NCBI GenBank assembly: GCA_028283655.1
Contig: JAPWKE010000003.1
Span: 1,054,001-1,118,000, forward strand
Direction: 5' to 3'
Length of the DNA stretch: 64,000 bases
From: Acidobacteriaceae bacterium
GTDB lineage: Bacteria; Acidobacteriota; Terriglobia; Terriglobales; Acidobacteriaceae
Position 1 is the stretch's first letter, and every line of letters starts with the position of its first letter. This document shows, piece by piece, positions 46,600 to 55,046 of this stretch. The notes below the pieces were generated by a model. It searched no databases. It was not told where the DNA came from and worked only from the letters and a program-made list of their open reading frames with translations. The translations under genes were made by a program, and so were the position numbers.

Positions 46600-47085
46600 T
46601 TGACTGCGAGCGTTGTGAAGCAAATGCAAGAGCCTGCGCGCTGGATGGTAGCGGCGAAGTCTGCAGGGATATGGATCGGCCTCGTGCTGGCGAGTGTCGG
46701 TGTGTTGCTGGCTGGATGGGTCATGATCCACGATCAGCGAATGGCCCATACCACCGCTGTAGTGGAGAAGATCGTCACGGGAACAGACGCGGCCGGGGAA
46801 CTGACTTACTCTGCGGTATTTCGCTACCGTGCGGAAGACGGCGTGGTGCACTGGTGGACGGTGCCGACCGGCACGAATCAGGACAAGTACAAAGAGGCTC
46901 GCCAGTTCGCTGTCGAATTTCCGCACGGAGAGCCGCAGAACGTTCGGCTGGCAACGAAAGTTGCGCTCTACGGTACAGCCATCGAGATCGCGGCTACAGG
47001 CTTTGTTCTCTTCGATATTGGATGCGTGTTCTGGATCAAATGCAGACTGTTTGAGCTGCGGCGTAACGGCACGATTCGCCGCTGA
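46600..47085 (+). CDS. DUF3592-like membrane protein
   Basis: A 161-residue protein with two membrane helices (about 22-42 and 124-148) flanking an extracytoplasmic beta-rich domain (VVEKIVTGTDAAGELTYSAV, VHWWTVPTGTNQDKYKEARQ). This is the layout of DUF3592 proteins, whose function is unknown. A TTG at 46600 follows GGGGA at good distance; the first ATG is at 46624, giving 153 residues. Either may be the start. It converges with the porin gene. Confidence 0.65.
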   Translation: MTASVVKQMQEPARWMVAAKSAGIWIGLVLASVGVLLAGWVMIHDQRMAHTTAVVEKIVTGTDAAGELTYSAVFRYRAEDGVVHWWTVPTGTNQDKYKEARQFAVEFPHGEPQNVRLATKVALYGTAIEIAATGFVLFDIGCVFWIKCRLFELRRNGTIRR

Positions 47086-47109
47086 AACGCCTTCGCTGGG
47101 CGACTTTGA

Positions 47110-48513
47110 TTAGAAGTCGATGTGCGAGCGTACGGAGAAGACTGCGACCGGGCCACGGTCGGCGTTGTATCCGGGATGCGCTACGACTTGCAAGTCGAAT
47201 GCGGTGAAGAGTCCACGCCAGTTATGCGCTGTGTAGTAGGCCTCGAGGATGTCTTCGCGTGCGTATCGAAGGCTGCCATCGCCGAGTAGAAAGCCTTCAC
47301 CACCAAGTGCAAGGTACTCCTGGTGGTCGCGTTTAATGGCGTTGGAGATGGCCGTAACGCCAAACTTGTCATGCGCCCGGTGCCAGCGATCGCCGGTGAG
47401 GTCCATGCCGCCGGAGAAGATCTGATCCACTTCGGTGTAGGCGTAACTTTCGTGTTGGCCTTCGTTCCATCCGAACCGTCCGTAAACGCGCAAGGTTGAG
47501 GTCAACTCCTGATCGAAGTTGAGACCGAGGCCATACTTCACGGTTGTGCCGGCGGGATGTGCCGTGATGTCGGGTGTTGCGCCGGTGAAGCCAGCAGCGC
47601 GCTCCTGTAACGCATCGCGGTCGGCGTTGCGGTAGAGCCCCATATTGGCGTGATTGACGAAGCCCAGGAGCCGGATAGCGCCCTTCCGTTCGCTGAGCCA
47701 ATGGGCAAGCGGCCCTTGATTCCAATCCGCTTCGAAGTTGTCTGCGTGAGCGCGGCGAAGGTTCCACTCGAGATCGAGACCGTTGGCTACAGTTGGCATC
47801 AGAGCAAGGCCATAGCGCAATTGCAGAGCGTGATCCGTGTACTCAGCGATCGCCGCGACGGTATACCCACGCGTATCGGCAGCATAATCCCACGCGCCGT
47901 TATTGTTGGCGGTCCAGTTGAGGAACTGCAGATGATCGTCGGATCCAACAGCGTTGGTCTCAAACTGATCGGGCATACTCATCTTGCCGAAGCGCAGTTC
48001 AAGGCGTCGCGAGGGTAGAGTAACGGGCAGACTAAAGGGCGTGCGTTGCGAGCTTGTTGTGTCATGGCTGAGGCCGAGCGTGGTGCGGAGTTCCGCTCGG
48101 GCAACGTAGGGAACCGGCCCCAGGCTGGGGTTGCGGACGACATCCATATTCGTGAAGCCAGCGAGGCCGAGTGCCTGCGAAATGCCGCGGCCGCCCGCGC
48201 TTTCCAGATCGAAGAGAACATCGGTAGCAAAGCGCGGCTGACGAACCACCTGCAGACCCGTGTAAAGCGTGCCGACGAGCGACGTCTTGTACTCGCCGCG
48301 AGCCAGCAGAGAGTTCTGACCTTCGTACGGGGAGTGAAAGCCCGGGTGCGCCTGGAAGACGATGTTCGCTTGACCAGCAACAAAAATAGGCCAGCGGTCG
48401 GCGTGCGGAAATATCGTTACTGGCACGTCCGTCGGCACCTCTGCGGGAGGTGGAGATTGCGCTGCGCAAAGGGCGCTGGTGGCGAGGAGCGTGCCAAGGA
48501 GAAAAAACTTCAT
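47110..48513 (-). CDS. OprB-like carbohydrate-selective porin
   Basis: Predicted outer-membrane beta-barrel of 467 residues with a signal peptide (KFFLLGTLLATSALCAAQ). The mature protein shows alternating amphipathic strands with OprB-type features: LELRFGKMSMPDQFETNAVG, LQFLNWTANNNGAWDYAADT, GRFGWNEGQHESYAYTEVDQ, and a C-terminal strand ending VFSVRSHIDF with terminal Phe. Passive uptake of sugars is the usual role. The ATG at 48513 was selected because it begins the signal peptide; the frame is open upstream to 48615. Confidence 0.8.
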   Translation of the reverse strand: MKFFLLGTLLATSALCAAQSPPPAEVPTDVPVTIFPHADRWPIFVAGQANIVFQAHPGFHSPYEGQNSLLARGEYKTSLVGTLYTGLQVVRQPRFATDVLFDLESAGGRGISQALGLAGFTNMDVVRNPSLGPVPYVARAELRTTLGLSHDTTSSQRTPFSLPVTLPSRRLELRFGKMSMPDQFETNAVGSDDHLQFLNWTANNNGAWDYAADTRGYTVAAIAEYTDHALQLRYGLALMPTVANGLDLEWNLRRAHADNFEADWNQGPLAHWLSERKGAIRLLGFVNHANMGLYRNADRDALQERAAGFTGATPDITAHPAGTTVKYGLGLNFDQELTSTLRVYGRFGWNEGQHESYAYTEVDQIFSGGMDLTGDRWHRAHDKFGVTAISNAIKRDHQEYLALGGEGFLLGDGSLRYAREDILEAYYTAHNWRGLFTAFDLQVVAHPGYNADRGPVAVFSVRSHIDF

Positions 48514-48574
48514 GCGCACCCAGTCTACGGGAGTTGCATGAAGCTTCTGTAAGACCAAGTTGTTCTTGGTACGA

Positions 48575-48796
48575 CTACTTATTGCGCGCTCCAACGACAA
48601 CCAGAGCAAGACCACCGATCAAGGCGATGCCGGAAAGGATGGGCGGTATCGGTACAGATTCCTTCTTCTGGTGCGAAATCTGTAACGGACCCATGTCGAC
48701 ATCTTTCTTTTCGTGTGTAAATGAAAATCCTCCAACAGCAAATCCCACTATGCCAAGCAGGATCAATACGATGCCAATTGCAGTAGCAGCCTTCAT
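48575..48796 (-). CDS. Small two-helix membrane protein of unknown function
   Basis: A 73-residue protein with hydrophobic helices at about 4-24 and 50-69, joined by a charged loop (SFTHEKKDVDMGPLQISHQK). An AAGGAG site lies seven bases before the ATG at 48796, the best ribosome-binding site nearby; the longer open frame (to 49063) is discarded. Similar short proteins with a DMGPL/DLGPI loop are common, but their function is unknown to me. It lies upstream of the porin gene on the same strand with a 61-base gap. Confidence 0.75.
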   Translation of the reverse strand: MKAATAIGIVLILLGIVGFAVGGFSFTHEKKDVDMGPLQISHQKKESVPIPPILSGIALIGGLALVVVGARNK

Positions 48797-48841
48797 GCCT
48801 GTCTCCTTAGCTGTTGTGATGCACTTTTTAAAGGTAGCGGC

Positions 48842-48870
48842 TTGACACGCAAAAAGAGTGGGCGTATTTC
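48842..48870 (+). promoter_or_regulatory. Probable sigma70-type promoter for a hidden small transcript
   Basis: A perfect -35 TTGACA (48842-48847), a 17-base spacer, then a weak -10 TATTTC (48865-48870), pointing into a gap with no evident gene. Transcription would start near 48877. Confidence 0.5.
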
Positions 48871-48876
48871 TCGAGG

Positions 48877-49095
48877 TACACGGGAAAGGAGGATGGTCCA
48901 GCCTATGAAAATTGACAGTAACAGTTGCAACATCGCACGTGAGGTGACTGAGGCTTAAGGCGCCTGTTTGCCTTAGACCTGGCAGGTTTTTCGTAGTTCT
49001 TCCTCTGCCGAGGCCCACTCCGGGAACGGGTGTCCTCAGGTTAATCTCAACAGTCCACCGCATATCGGCCTGTCCTTCGGGGCAGGCCGATTGTG
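48877..49095 (+). ncRNA. Candidate structured small RNA (unidentified)
   Basis: The segment lies between the promoter at 48842-48870 and a terminator at 49064-49091. No plus-strand gene upstream explains that terminator. Internal pairing is visible: a long-range stem 48949-48953 with 49034-49038 plus 48940-48943 with 49046-49049; hairpins 48981-48985 with 49005-49009 and about 49016-49032. The only open frame with a ribosome-binding site (AGGAGG at 48887) is 17 codons long (48905-48958, MKIDSNSCNIAREVTEA) with poor spacing. A 6S-like or lineage-specific RNA is possible; I could not match it to a known class. Confidence 0.38.
49064..49091 (+). terminator. Intrinsic terminator with UUCG tetraloop
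   Basis: 12-bp stem (49064-49075 with 49080-49091) containing one G-U pair, closed by C(UUCG)G and followed by TTGTGTTTCT on the plus strand. The minus strand lacks a U-run. It lies 53 bases upstream of the carboxylesterase gene and so ends a transcript arising before that gene. Confidence 0.75.
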
Positions 49096-49144
49096 TTTCT
49101 GTACCCTGATGAAAATCTGCTCTGCGAACAGGATCTTGAAGTCC

Positions 49145-50662
49145 ATGATGAAACGTCTTCTGCTGATGCTGTGCCTTGTTGCTCCTGTGGCTTACGCACA
49201 GGGGCCAGTTGTGAATCTTGTCTCGGGCGAGGTTCGCGGAATAAGTGGATTTGGCTCAAATAGTTTTCTGGGGATTCCGTTTGCCGCCGCTCCGGTCGGC
49301 GAACTGCGCTGGCATGAACCGATGCCAGTGAAGACCTGGAGGGGAGTTCGCGCGGCAGAAAAATCTGGGCCAGCTTGCCCGGCACTGATCAGCGGCGATG
49401 GGCTGCGCAGCGAAACGGAAGACTGTCTGTACCTGAACGTCTACGCGCCGAAGATAGCGCGAAAGGGCACAAAGCTGCCCGTCATGGTCTTCTTCCACGG
49501 CGGAGCGAATCTTTGGGGATCAACGGCAATTTACGACGGTATGCGCATGGCTGAAGTGACCCACGCGATTGTAGTGATGCCTGCGTATCGGCTCGGTGTG
49601 TTCGGGCTGCTGGCTGCTCCTGGGATGGATGCTGATGCGGGTGACTTCATGCTCGAAGACCAGGTTGCGGCGCTGCGCTGGGTGAAGGAGAACGTCGCTG
49701 CGTTTGGAGGCAATCCTGCGGATGTGACGATCTCGGGCCAGAGCGCGGGCTCGATGGACATGTGCACAGAGCTTGCGTCGCCGGCTTCAAAGGGCTTGCA
49801 GCGGCAGGCGATATTGCAAAGTGGAGCATGCCAGCACGGAGTTTCGCAGGCAGAGGCCATGGAGGATGGCAAAGCGTTTGCAACGAAGCTGGGATGCACT
49901 TCTACAGAGGCGCTGTCATGTCTTCGTGCGAAGCCGGTCAGGGCGATTCTCGATGGCTGGAGCGGGGGCCGCTTCGGTAAGCTGGGGATCTCGGTGTATG
50001 GCACGAAGCTTTTGCCCGAGCCTGCAGACGTTGCGATTGCTGATGGACACTTCACGCATGTGCCGCTTCTCATCGGTTTCACGCGCGACGAGATGTGGCC
50101 TTTCCAGCACGGGCTCTATCCGCTTTCAAGTGAGGGGCTGCAGAAGCAGTTTGAGCTGAAGTTTGGCACACATGCGACTGAGGTTTCGAAGCTGTATCCG
50201 GAAGCGGAGTACCCGCATCGGGAGTATGCGCTCGGAGCCGCCGTGGGGGATCAGTTCATGGCGTGTAGTTCGCTGAAAGAGGCGGCAGAAGCTGAGAAGT
50301 GGACGCCTGTCAGCGTATACGAGTTTGCCGATCGTACGGTGCCGCCGTTCCGCTCACTTGGCTCGGAGATCAAGCGTCCGGAAGGCTACCATCCCGGCGC
50401 GTTTCATACAGCGGAGTTGCAGTATCTCTACGCGTATCAGTCCGCGGAAGGACCCCTGAGTGCAGAGCAGAAGCGGTTTGCCGACAAGCTGATGCAGTTC
50501 TGGGTAGGCTTCGGACGGCAGAAGCCTTCGGCGTTTCCTGCGTTCGACGCCAAGAAGACCGTGCTGGTACTCGGTGAGCACGGCGAATCCATCACCCCGA
50601 GTGGGGCGGTATACGATGCGCACCACTGCAGCTTCTGGAACTCCCTCAGCAAGCCGGAGTAG
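49145..50662 (+). CDS. Secreted type B carboxylesterase
   Basis: Alpha/beta-hydrolase of 505 residues with a signal peptide ([18 protein letters not shown]). COesterase family motifs: [19 protein letters not shown], the [11 protein letters not shown] block, the oxyanion loop [10 protein letters not shown], and the nucleophile S200 in ISGQSAGSM. The acid and histidine fall in the second half. The substrate is unknown; relatives hydrolyse aryl or acyl esters, some from plant material. Start ATG at 49145 (a second ATG follows directly). Ten bases separate its stop from thiG. Confidence 0.88.
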   Translation: MMKRLLLMLCLVAPVAYAQGPVVNLVSGEVRGISGFGSNSFLGIPFAAAPVGELRWHEPMPVKTWRGVRAAEKSGPACPALISGDGLRSETEDCLYLNVYAPKIARKGTKLPVMVFFHGGANLWGSTAIYDGMRMAEVTHAIVVMPAYRLGVFGLLAAPGMDADAGDFMLEDQVAALRWVKENVAAFGGNPADVTISGQSAGSMDMCTELASPASKGLQRQAILQSGACQHGVSQAEAMEDGKAFATKLGCTSTEALSCLRAKPVRAILDGWSGGRFGKLGISVYGTKLLPEPADVAIADGHFTHVPLLIGFTRDEMWPFQHGLYPLSSEGLQKQFELKFGTHATEVSKLYPEAEYPHREYALGAAVGDQFMACSSLKEAAEAEKWTPVSVYEFADRTVPPFRSLGSEIKRPEGYHPGAFHTAELQYLYAYQSAEGPLSAEQKRFADKLMQFWVGFGRQKPSAFPAFDAKKTVLVLGEHGESITPSGAVYDAHHCSFWNSLSKPE

Positions 50663-50672
50663 CATAAGCAGC

Positions 50673-51485
50673 ATGGAAACTGCTGTTCTGGAACCCCACG
50701 TTACCGCCTCGGATGAGCTCGTACTTGCCGGCAAGACCTTTCGGTCACGCCTGATCGTCGGCACAGGCAAGTACAAGGACGGGCCGGAGACGGCGGCGTG
50801 CATGGAAGTGTCTGGCACGGAGCTGGTGACCGTTGCGGTGCGTCGGGTCAACCTCGACCGCTCAAAGGAGTCGCTGCTCGATTACATTGACCCGAAGCGT
50901 TACTTCCTGATCCCGAATACGGCGGGTTGCTATACGGCGGACGAAGCGATCCGCGCGGCTCGTCTGGCGCGTGAAGTGGGGCTCTCGGATTGGGTGAAGA
51001 TCGAAGTGATCGGCGACCAGGCTACGCTCTACCCCGACGTTCAGGCAACACTCGAGGCAACGAAGGTTTTGGTGAAGGAAGGCTTTACGGTTCTTCCGTA
51101 TACCACTGATGATATTGTCTTTGCGAAACGCTTGATTGATGCTGGCGCAGCTGCCGTTATGCCTCTGGGGGCGCCAATTGGTACTGGGCTGGGCATCGCG
51201 AATACCTACACGCTGCGCATGATGCGCGAGCTCATTACCGAGGTGCCCCTTATCGTGGACGCCGGCCTGGGAACGGCTTCGGATGCTGCGCTGGCGATGG
51301 AGATGGGCTTCGATGCCGTGCTGCTGAACACCGCCATTGCAGGCGCAAAGGATCCGCTGAAGATGGCCTCTGCTTTTAAGAAGGCTACGGAAGCGGGGCG
51401 CGAAGCGTTTCTGGCACAACGAATGCCGAAGAAGCTATATGCTTCGGCGAGCTCGCCGTTGGAAGGCGTTTCTCCCCGAAGCTAA
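50673..51485 (+). CDS. thiG: Thiazole synthase ThiG
   Basis: Forms the thiazole phosphate of thiamine from deoxyxylulose phosphate, a glycine imine equivalent and ThiS thiocarboxylate. The 270-residue TIM barrel is complete: [14 protein letters not shown], the Schiff-base lysine in [35 protein letters not shown], and [19 protein letters not shown]. The frame is open upstream inside the esterase gene, but the ATG at 50673 gives a normal N-terminus. No thiS, thiO/thiH, thiE or thiC gene is adjacent and no TPP riboswitch was seen, so the other thiazole genes must be elsewhere. Confidence 0.93.
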   Translation: METAVLEPHVTASDELVLAGKTFRSRLIVGTGKYKDGPETAACMEVSGTELVTVAVRRVNLDRSKESLLDYIDPKRYFLIPNTAGCYTADEAIRAARLAREVGLSDWVKIEVIGDQATLYPDVQATLEATKVLVKEGFTVLPYTTDDIVFAKRLIDAGAAAVMPLGAPIGTGLGIANTYTLRMMRELITEVPLIVDAGLGTASDAALAMEMGFDAVLLNTAIAGAKDPLKMASAFKKATEAGREAFLAQRMPKKLYASASSPLEGVSPRS

Positions 51486-51503
51486 CGGCTGCAGCGCAAG
51501 CGG

Positions 51504-52001
51504 TTAGGCGAAGCGGTCGAAGTCGTCGCGGCCGTGGACCGCTGCGAGCACCAGCAGGGCAAGCCCTTCAAATAGAACAACCCCCTCAAGTTTCACGCTC
51601 AGGCCGTGCAGGCGGCTGAAGTGTTTGTAGGCGGGGTTGTCCTGGTTTGCCTTGCTCACATCGCCGCCAAGCGTCAGGCGATCGTTTTCCATGCGTGGGA
51701 TCACGGACATCTGCGAGTACGCGGTGAGCGCCATCATGGAGACGACGAGCGCCAGTTCTGCTGCGCGTGCCGGGTGTGTGTCGCGCTGGGTGGAGAGCAG
51801 AGCCAACGTAAAGAAGATGTAGAACGTTCCGGCGATCAGGCCGATGCGATGCAGGGAGAGCAGTGATCCGCGCACGATGATCCCGGCCTCATGGATGGGC
51901 ATCGCCCGGAATGCCACGGCCGTGACTGCGATAAAAAAGACAATCGCACCGACCCAGAGGGCCAGTGCGATTAACCGGATGCTGCGAAAAAGAAGCGCCA
52001 T
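51504..52001 (-). CDS. DUF4149-like membrane protein
   Basis: A 165-residue inner-membrane protein with four hydrophobic helices (about 8-30, 44-68, 82-98 and 137-155). The N-terminus SIRLIALALWVGAIVFFIAV and the centre ALLSTQRDTHPARAAELALV with SVIPRMENDR match the DUF4149/TMEM205-type pattern. The function is unknown. It is convergent with thiG; the 18-base gap and both stop codons fall in an imperfect hairpin (51482-51507). It follows the next minus-strand gene by 9 bases, so the two are probably co-transcribed. Confidence 0.7.
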   Translation of the reverse strand: MALLFRSIRLIALALWVGAIVFFIAVTAVAFRAMPIHEAGIIVRGSLLSLHRIGLIAGTFYIFFTLALLSTQRDTHPARAAELALVVSMMALTAYSQMSVIPRMENDRLTLGGDVSKANQDNPAYKHFSRLHGLSVKLEGVVLFEGLALLVLAAVHGRDDFDRFA

Positions 52002-52010
52002 ACCGTTAGG

Positions 52011-53300
52011 TTATGCCTTTGTGGAGTCCTGGCGAGCCAGGGAGCGTCGAAGAACAGCTTCAAGTGCCGCTTTCTGCTCGGCGTATTGCTCTTCGGTCAG
52101 CTTGCCCTGTAGACGTTCCGTCTCGAGGGAGAAGAGCTCTTCCTTGAGCGTGGCCAGCAGGCGATCGTCGTGCGTGCCTGGAGCCTGCGGGGGAAGCTGA
52201 GGAGCAGATGCTGTCTGCGTGCTCGAAGGCTTGCGAAGAAGAACACCTGCAGCTACAGCAAAGGCAAGGAGCAGACCGGCAAGGATCCAGTACTTGTACT
52301 TGTCGAGCGGGGTGCGGCTGCCTTCGGGGTCGAGCGGATTGTCGAGGCCCTTGCCCGGAGTGGTGTTCTCGGTAGCAGGGACTGTTCCAGCACCAGCGGC
52401 ACCTGCAGAAGCTGCCGGCGCGCCTTGCGAGCCCTGATCGGGGTTCTGCGAGTCGCGCGGAAGCTGGCCGGTGCCCGTGAGCGTAAAGCTGATCGGTGCG
52501 CTGGTCGAGACGTTACGCGCAACAACTGTTTGAGCATTTACATCGTCATCCACGGGGCTGTAGGGGCTACCGGGGACCGGGGTGAACTTCATGCTCTTCG
52601 GCATCATGAGGGCAATAGTGCCGGTCGTGCTGGAGATCTTTGGATCGAAGTCGATCTTGCCGCTGTATGGCAGGTGATAGGTCACCTGGAAGCGGGTCTC
52701 GCCGGGACGGATGGGGAAGAGGAAGGTGAAGTGTCCCTTGTCCGTAAGCGGTACTGGAGCAGCCTGCACGGGCATGCCACCGGGGGCGAGCGCTGCAGAG
52801 CCTTCGATGACGGCGCCATCGGGCAGGTAGAAATCGAAGGGTGCGTTGGAGAACTGGGTGGTCGGAGGAGTCGACTCGTTCTTGATGAAGAAGTTCTCGA
52901 CGATCTTGAGCGACGTGCCGGAAGGGTCTGTCTGAAGACGCATCACGACGGCTTCGGTGGTGACACCCTTAACGTGCGCAGCGGCGCTATAAACGTCCAA
53001 CTCGACGGACTGCGTGCCCGGAGGTGCTGGGCGGAAGTAGTTTGCCTTGTCGTGCGTGACTCGCACGAGGTGCAGGCCGTCATCAGGCACCTGAAGGGTG
53101 AAATGACCCTTGCTGTCCGTCTGGGTGCGAGTGGATTCCTGCATTCCCTGAGCGAGACGGATGAGAACAACCGTATCGCCCGCGGCGGGTTTCCCCGTGG
53201 TCTTGTTCGTTACAACGCCAGTAATGGGCGATGCGGCAAGAGCCGAAAGCGGGAGAGCGAGAACGGAGAGCGCGGCGAGTCGATAAAAATGCTGAGGCAC
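52011..53300 (-). CDS. Exported carboxypeptidase-regulatory-domain protein with CcmI/SHOCT-like tail
   Basis: A 429-residue protein with a signal peptide (PQHFYRLAALSVLALPLSALA). A Ig-like regulatory domain follows (SPITGVVTNKTTGKPAAGDT through FTLQVPDDGLHLVRVTHD). A long beta-rich middle part leads to a Ser/Ala/Gly linker, and one membrane helix lies at about residues 336-353. The cytoplasmic tail ends in a helical hairpin (LLATLKEELFSLETERLQGK then LTEEQYAEQKAALEAVLRR). The tail resembles the CcmI N-terminal and SHOCT-type segments and is similar to the neighbouring 101-residue protein. In related genomes such proteins can accompany cytochrome c biogenesis genes; here none are adjacent, so the role is open. 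Confidence 0.65.
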   Translation of the reverse strand: MPQHFYRLAALSVLALPLSALAASPITGVVTNKTTGKPAAGDTVVLIRLAQGMQESTRTQTDSKGHFTLQVPDDGLHLVRVTHDKANYFRPAPPGTQSVELDVYSAAAHVKGVTTEAVVMRLQTDPSGTSLKIVENFFIKNESTPPTTQFSNAPFDFYLPDGAVIEGSAALAPGGMPVQAAPVPLTDKGHFTFLFPIRPGETRFQVTYHLPYSGKIDFDPKISSTTGTIALMMPKSMKFTPVPGSPYSPVDDDVNAQTVVARNVSTSAPISFTLTGTGQLPRDSQNPDQGSQGAPAASAGAAGAGTVPATENTTPGKGLDNPLDPEGSRTPLDKYKYWILAGLLLAFAVAAGVLLRKPSSTQTASAPQLPPQAPGTHDDRLLATLKEELFSLETERLQGKLTEEQYAEQKAALEAVLRRSLARQDSTKA

Positions 53301-53339
53301 ACGCTAAGGATACAACCTGCAACGCCCGGGAATGGGCGT

Positions 53340-53645
53340 TTAGCGTGCAGTCATGCTGGAGTTTACCGGTGCGGACTCGATCCGTGTGGCTTCAGCAATC
53401 AAGGTCGAGGCTTCATTCTCGAGAGCCGTACGCTGCTCTTCGTAGTCTGCGGCAGGGTACTTGCCAGCACGATATTCGAAGTTCAGATCGCGCAGGTTCT
53501 CATAGACAACAGCTTTACGTTCTTGGATGTAGTTCAGACGAGAGTGCTTTGCAGGGGGTGTTAATTTGCTCTGGGTCCAGAAGACGTAGGCAATACAGGC
53601 CGCTGCGACGAATAGCGGTGCAAGAATAGCGACCATTGATTCCAT
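53340..53645 (-). CDS. Small CcmI-like membrane protein
   Basis: A 101-residue protein with one N-terminal membrane helix (about 5-23) and a helical cytoplasmic or periplasmic segment, AVVYENLRDLNFEYRAGKYP then AADYEEQRTALENEAS. The pattern L-x2-L-x2-E-x4-GK-x4-Y-x-x-x-R-x-x-LE is that of the N-terminal part of cytochrome c maturation protein CcmI/CycH. No TPR domain follows, so it is at most a truncated relative. It lies 39 bases before the carboxypeptidase-regulatory-domain gene on the same strand. Confidence 0.6.
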   Translation of the reverse strand: MESMVAILAPLFVAAACIAYVFWTQSKLTPPAKHSRLNYIQERKAVVYENLRDLNFEYRAGKYPAADYEEQRTALENEASTLIAEATRIESAPVNSSMTAR

Positions 53646-53769
53646 TTGGGACTTTTATACGCTCACTTGGCGTTGAAGGTATAGTCTAAATTCGCAGATT
53701 GGCCGTTATTAGTAACGAATTCGTAGCGGAGAAGGCGGACGCCGCGTGGTCAAGAGGTTGGGGGTAGAT

Positions 53770-54984
53770 GTGAAGCGGATGGTACAAGCGGGGCTCTTGC
53801 TGGCAGGTATGCTCTTGGGGCCAAAGATGTTAGGCCAGGTTGCCATGCCGCCGCATACCGCTCCACTCAACGTCGACCCGCAGGTCCGGCAGGCTTTCGA
53901 TAAATTTTACAATCTTGACTTCGATGCAGCACTTTCGCAGTGGCATGTGATCGCGCAGCAACATGCGAACGACCCGATGGCGTGGAACTACCTGCTGCTC
54001 GGAACGATCTTTCGCGAACTATACCTTCAGGACCTGCTCGACACCACCTATTACGCGCATGATTCATTTCTGCTGAACAAGCGGCAGGTGAACGTCTCTC
54101 CACAGGTTCGCCAGCAGATTGAAGACCTGACGAACCGAGTCATCGGAATGTGCGATGAGGCGTTGAAGAAGGACTCCAATGATCGCAATGCCTTGTTTGC
54201 TCGTTCGTATGCCAAGGGGATGCACGCCGCGTTTATCACGCTGGCAGACCATGCATGGTCTGCGGCGGCGAGGCAGGGATACTCCGCACGCAACGACTCA
54301 GAAGACGCACTGAAGATTGATCCGCAGTATGCGGACGCCAACATGGCGGTAGGGATTCAGCAGTATGCAGTGGCGAGTCTGCCTCGCTTCCTTCGGCTTA
54401 TCGTCGGAATCGTGGGCGTTGGCGGAAACAAGCAGAAGGGGCTCGAGATGCTCCGCCTGTCGGCTGCACATGGCGCAGTGACAAGCGTTGAGTCGCGAAC
54501 AGCTCTGAGCCTGTTTCTGCGTCATGACGGGCGCTACAAGGAAGCGCTTGATGTGGAACACTCACTGGCACAGCAGTATCCGCATGACTTTCTTTTCCGG
54601 CTTGAAGTTGCCAATCTGCTGAAGGACGAAGGCCAGGGCCTGCAGGCGATTGCCGAGTACAAGAAAGTGCTGGAGGATGCTGGACGGCCAGGTTACTTTG
54701 TCGAACCGCGCTTGCAGCTTGCGTACTTCGGATTAGGTGAGACGCAGCGAGGGTATAACGACATTCAGGGTGCGGCGAACAGCTTTCTGCGTGCCGCAGA
54801 ACAGCCCAACTGCAGCGACTGGTTGCGTAAGCGCGCGCAGTTGAACGCAGGCAATATGTTCGATCTGCTGCATGATCGCCAGCAGGCTGTACGCCTCTAC
54901 CAGATGGCGGCCGCGCCGAGCGGTGATCAATCGCAGGCAGATGCGGCGAGAAAGTATCTGAAGCAGCCGTTCATCAATAAATAA
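53770..54984 (+). CDS. TPR-containing exported protein of unknown function
   Basis: A 404-residue protein. An N-terminal signal sequence (VQAGLLLAGMLLGPKMLGQ) is followed by an all-helical chain with degenerate tetratricopeptide-like repeats: RQAFDKFYNLDFDAALSQWH, DALKIDPQYADANMAVGIQQ, FLRHDGRYKEALDVEHSLAQ, LKDEGQGLQAIAEYKKVLED and GNMFDLLHDRQQAVRLYQMA. It probably mediates protein contacts in the periplasm; no specific role can be named. The GTG at 53770 has a GGGGG site just upstream. An earlier GTG (53746) and an ATG (53779) are in frame and possible. Confidence 0.65.
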   Translation: MKRMVQAGLLLAGMLLGPKMLGQVAMPPHTAPLNVDPQVRQAFDKFYNLDFDAALSQWHVIAQQHANDPMAWNYLLLGTIFRELYLQDLLDTTYYAHDSFLLNKRQVNVSPQVRQQIEDLTNRVIGMCDEALKKDSNDRNALFARSYAKGMHAAFITLADHAWSAAARQGYSARNDSEDALKIDPQYADANMAVGIQQYAVASLPRFLRLIVGIVGVGGNKQKGLEMLRLSAAHGAVTSVESRTALSLFLRHDGRYKEALDVEHSLAQQYPHDFLFRLEVANLLKDEGQGLQAIAEYKKVLEDAGRPGYFVEPRLQLAYFGLGETQRGYNDIQGAANSFLRAAEQPNCSDWLRKRAQLNAGNMFDLLHDRQQAVRLYQMAAAPSGDQSQADAARKYLKQPFINK

Positions 54985-55046
54985 AAGGGAACTGTGGCAG
55001 CGACATTTGCGTAACCCATTGTGCAAGGAGTTTGGAGGCAAACGCT

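Noticed and set aside
45984-46926. Minus-strand open frames over the Gly-rich gene (Thr/Ala/Val- and His/Arg-rich)
   Set aside because: They are complements of the low-complexity repeats; the plus-strand frame has a signal peptide and a strong ribosome-binding site.
50574-50672. Upstream extension of the thiG open frame
   Set aside because: It overlaps the end of the esterase gene and adds residues not found in ThiG; the ATG at 50673 gives the expected N-terminus.
51482-51507. Imperfect hairpin between thiG and the DUF4149-like gene
   Set aside because: Nine-pair stem with one mismatch that includes both stop codons and lacks a U-run; not called as a terminator.
52170-53564. 464-codon plus-strand open frame
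   Set aside because: Antisense to the carboxypeptidase-regulatory-domain gene, which has a signal peptide and coherent domain layout; the plus frame has none.
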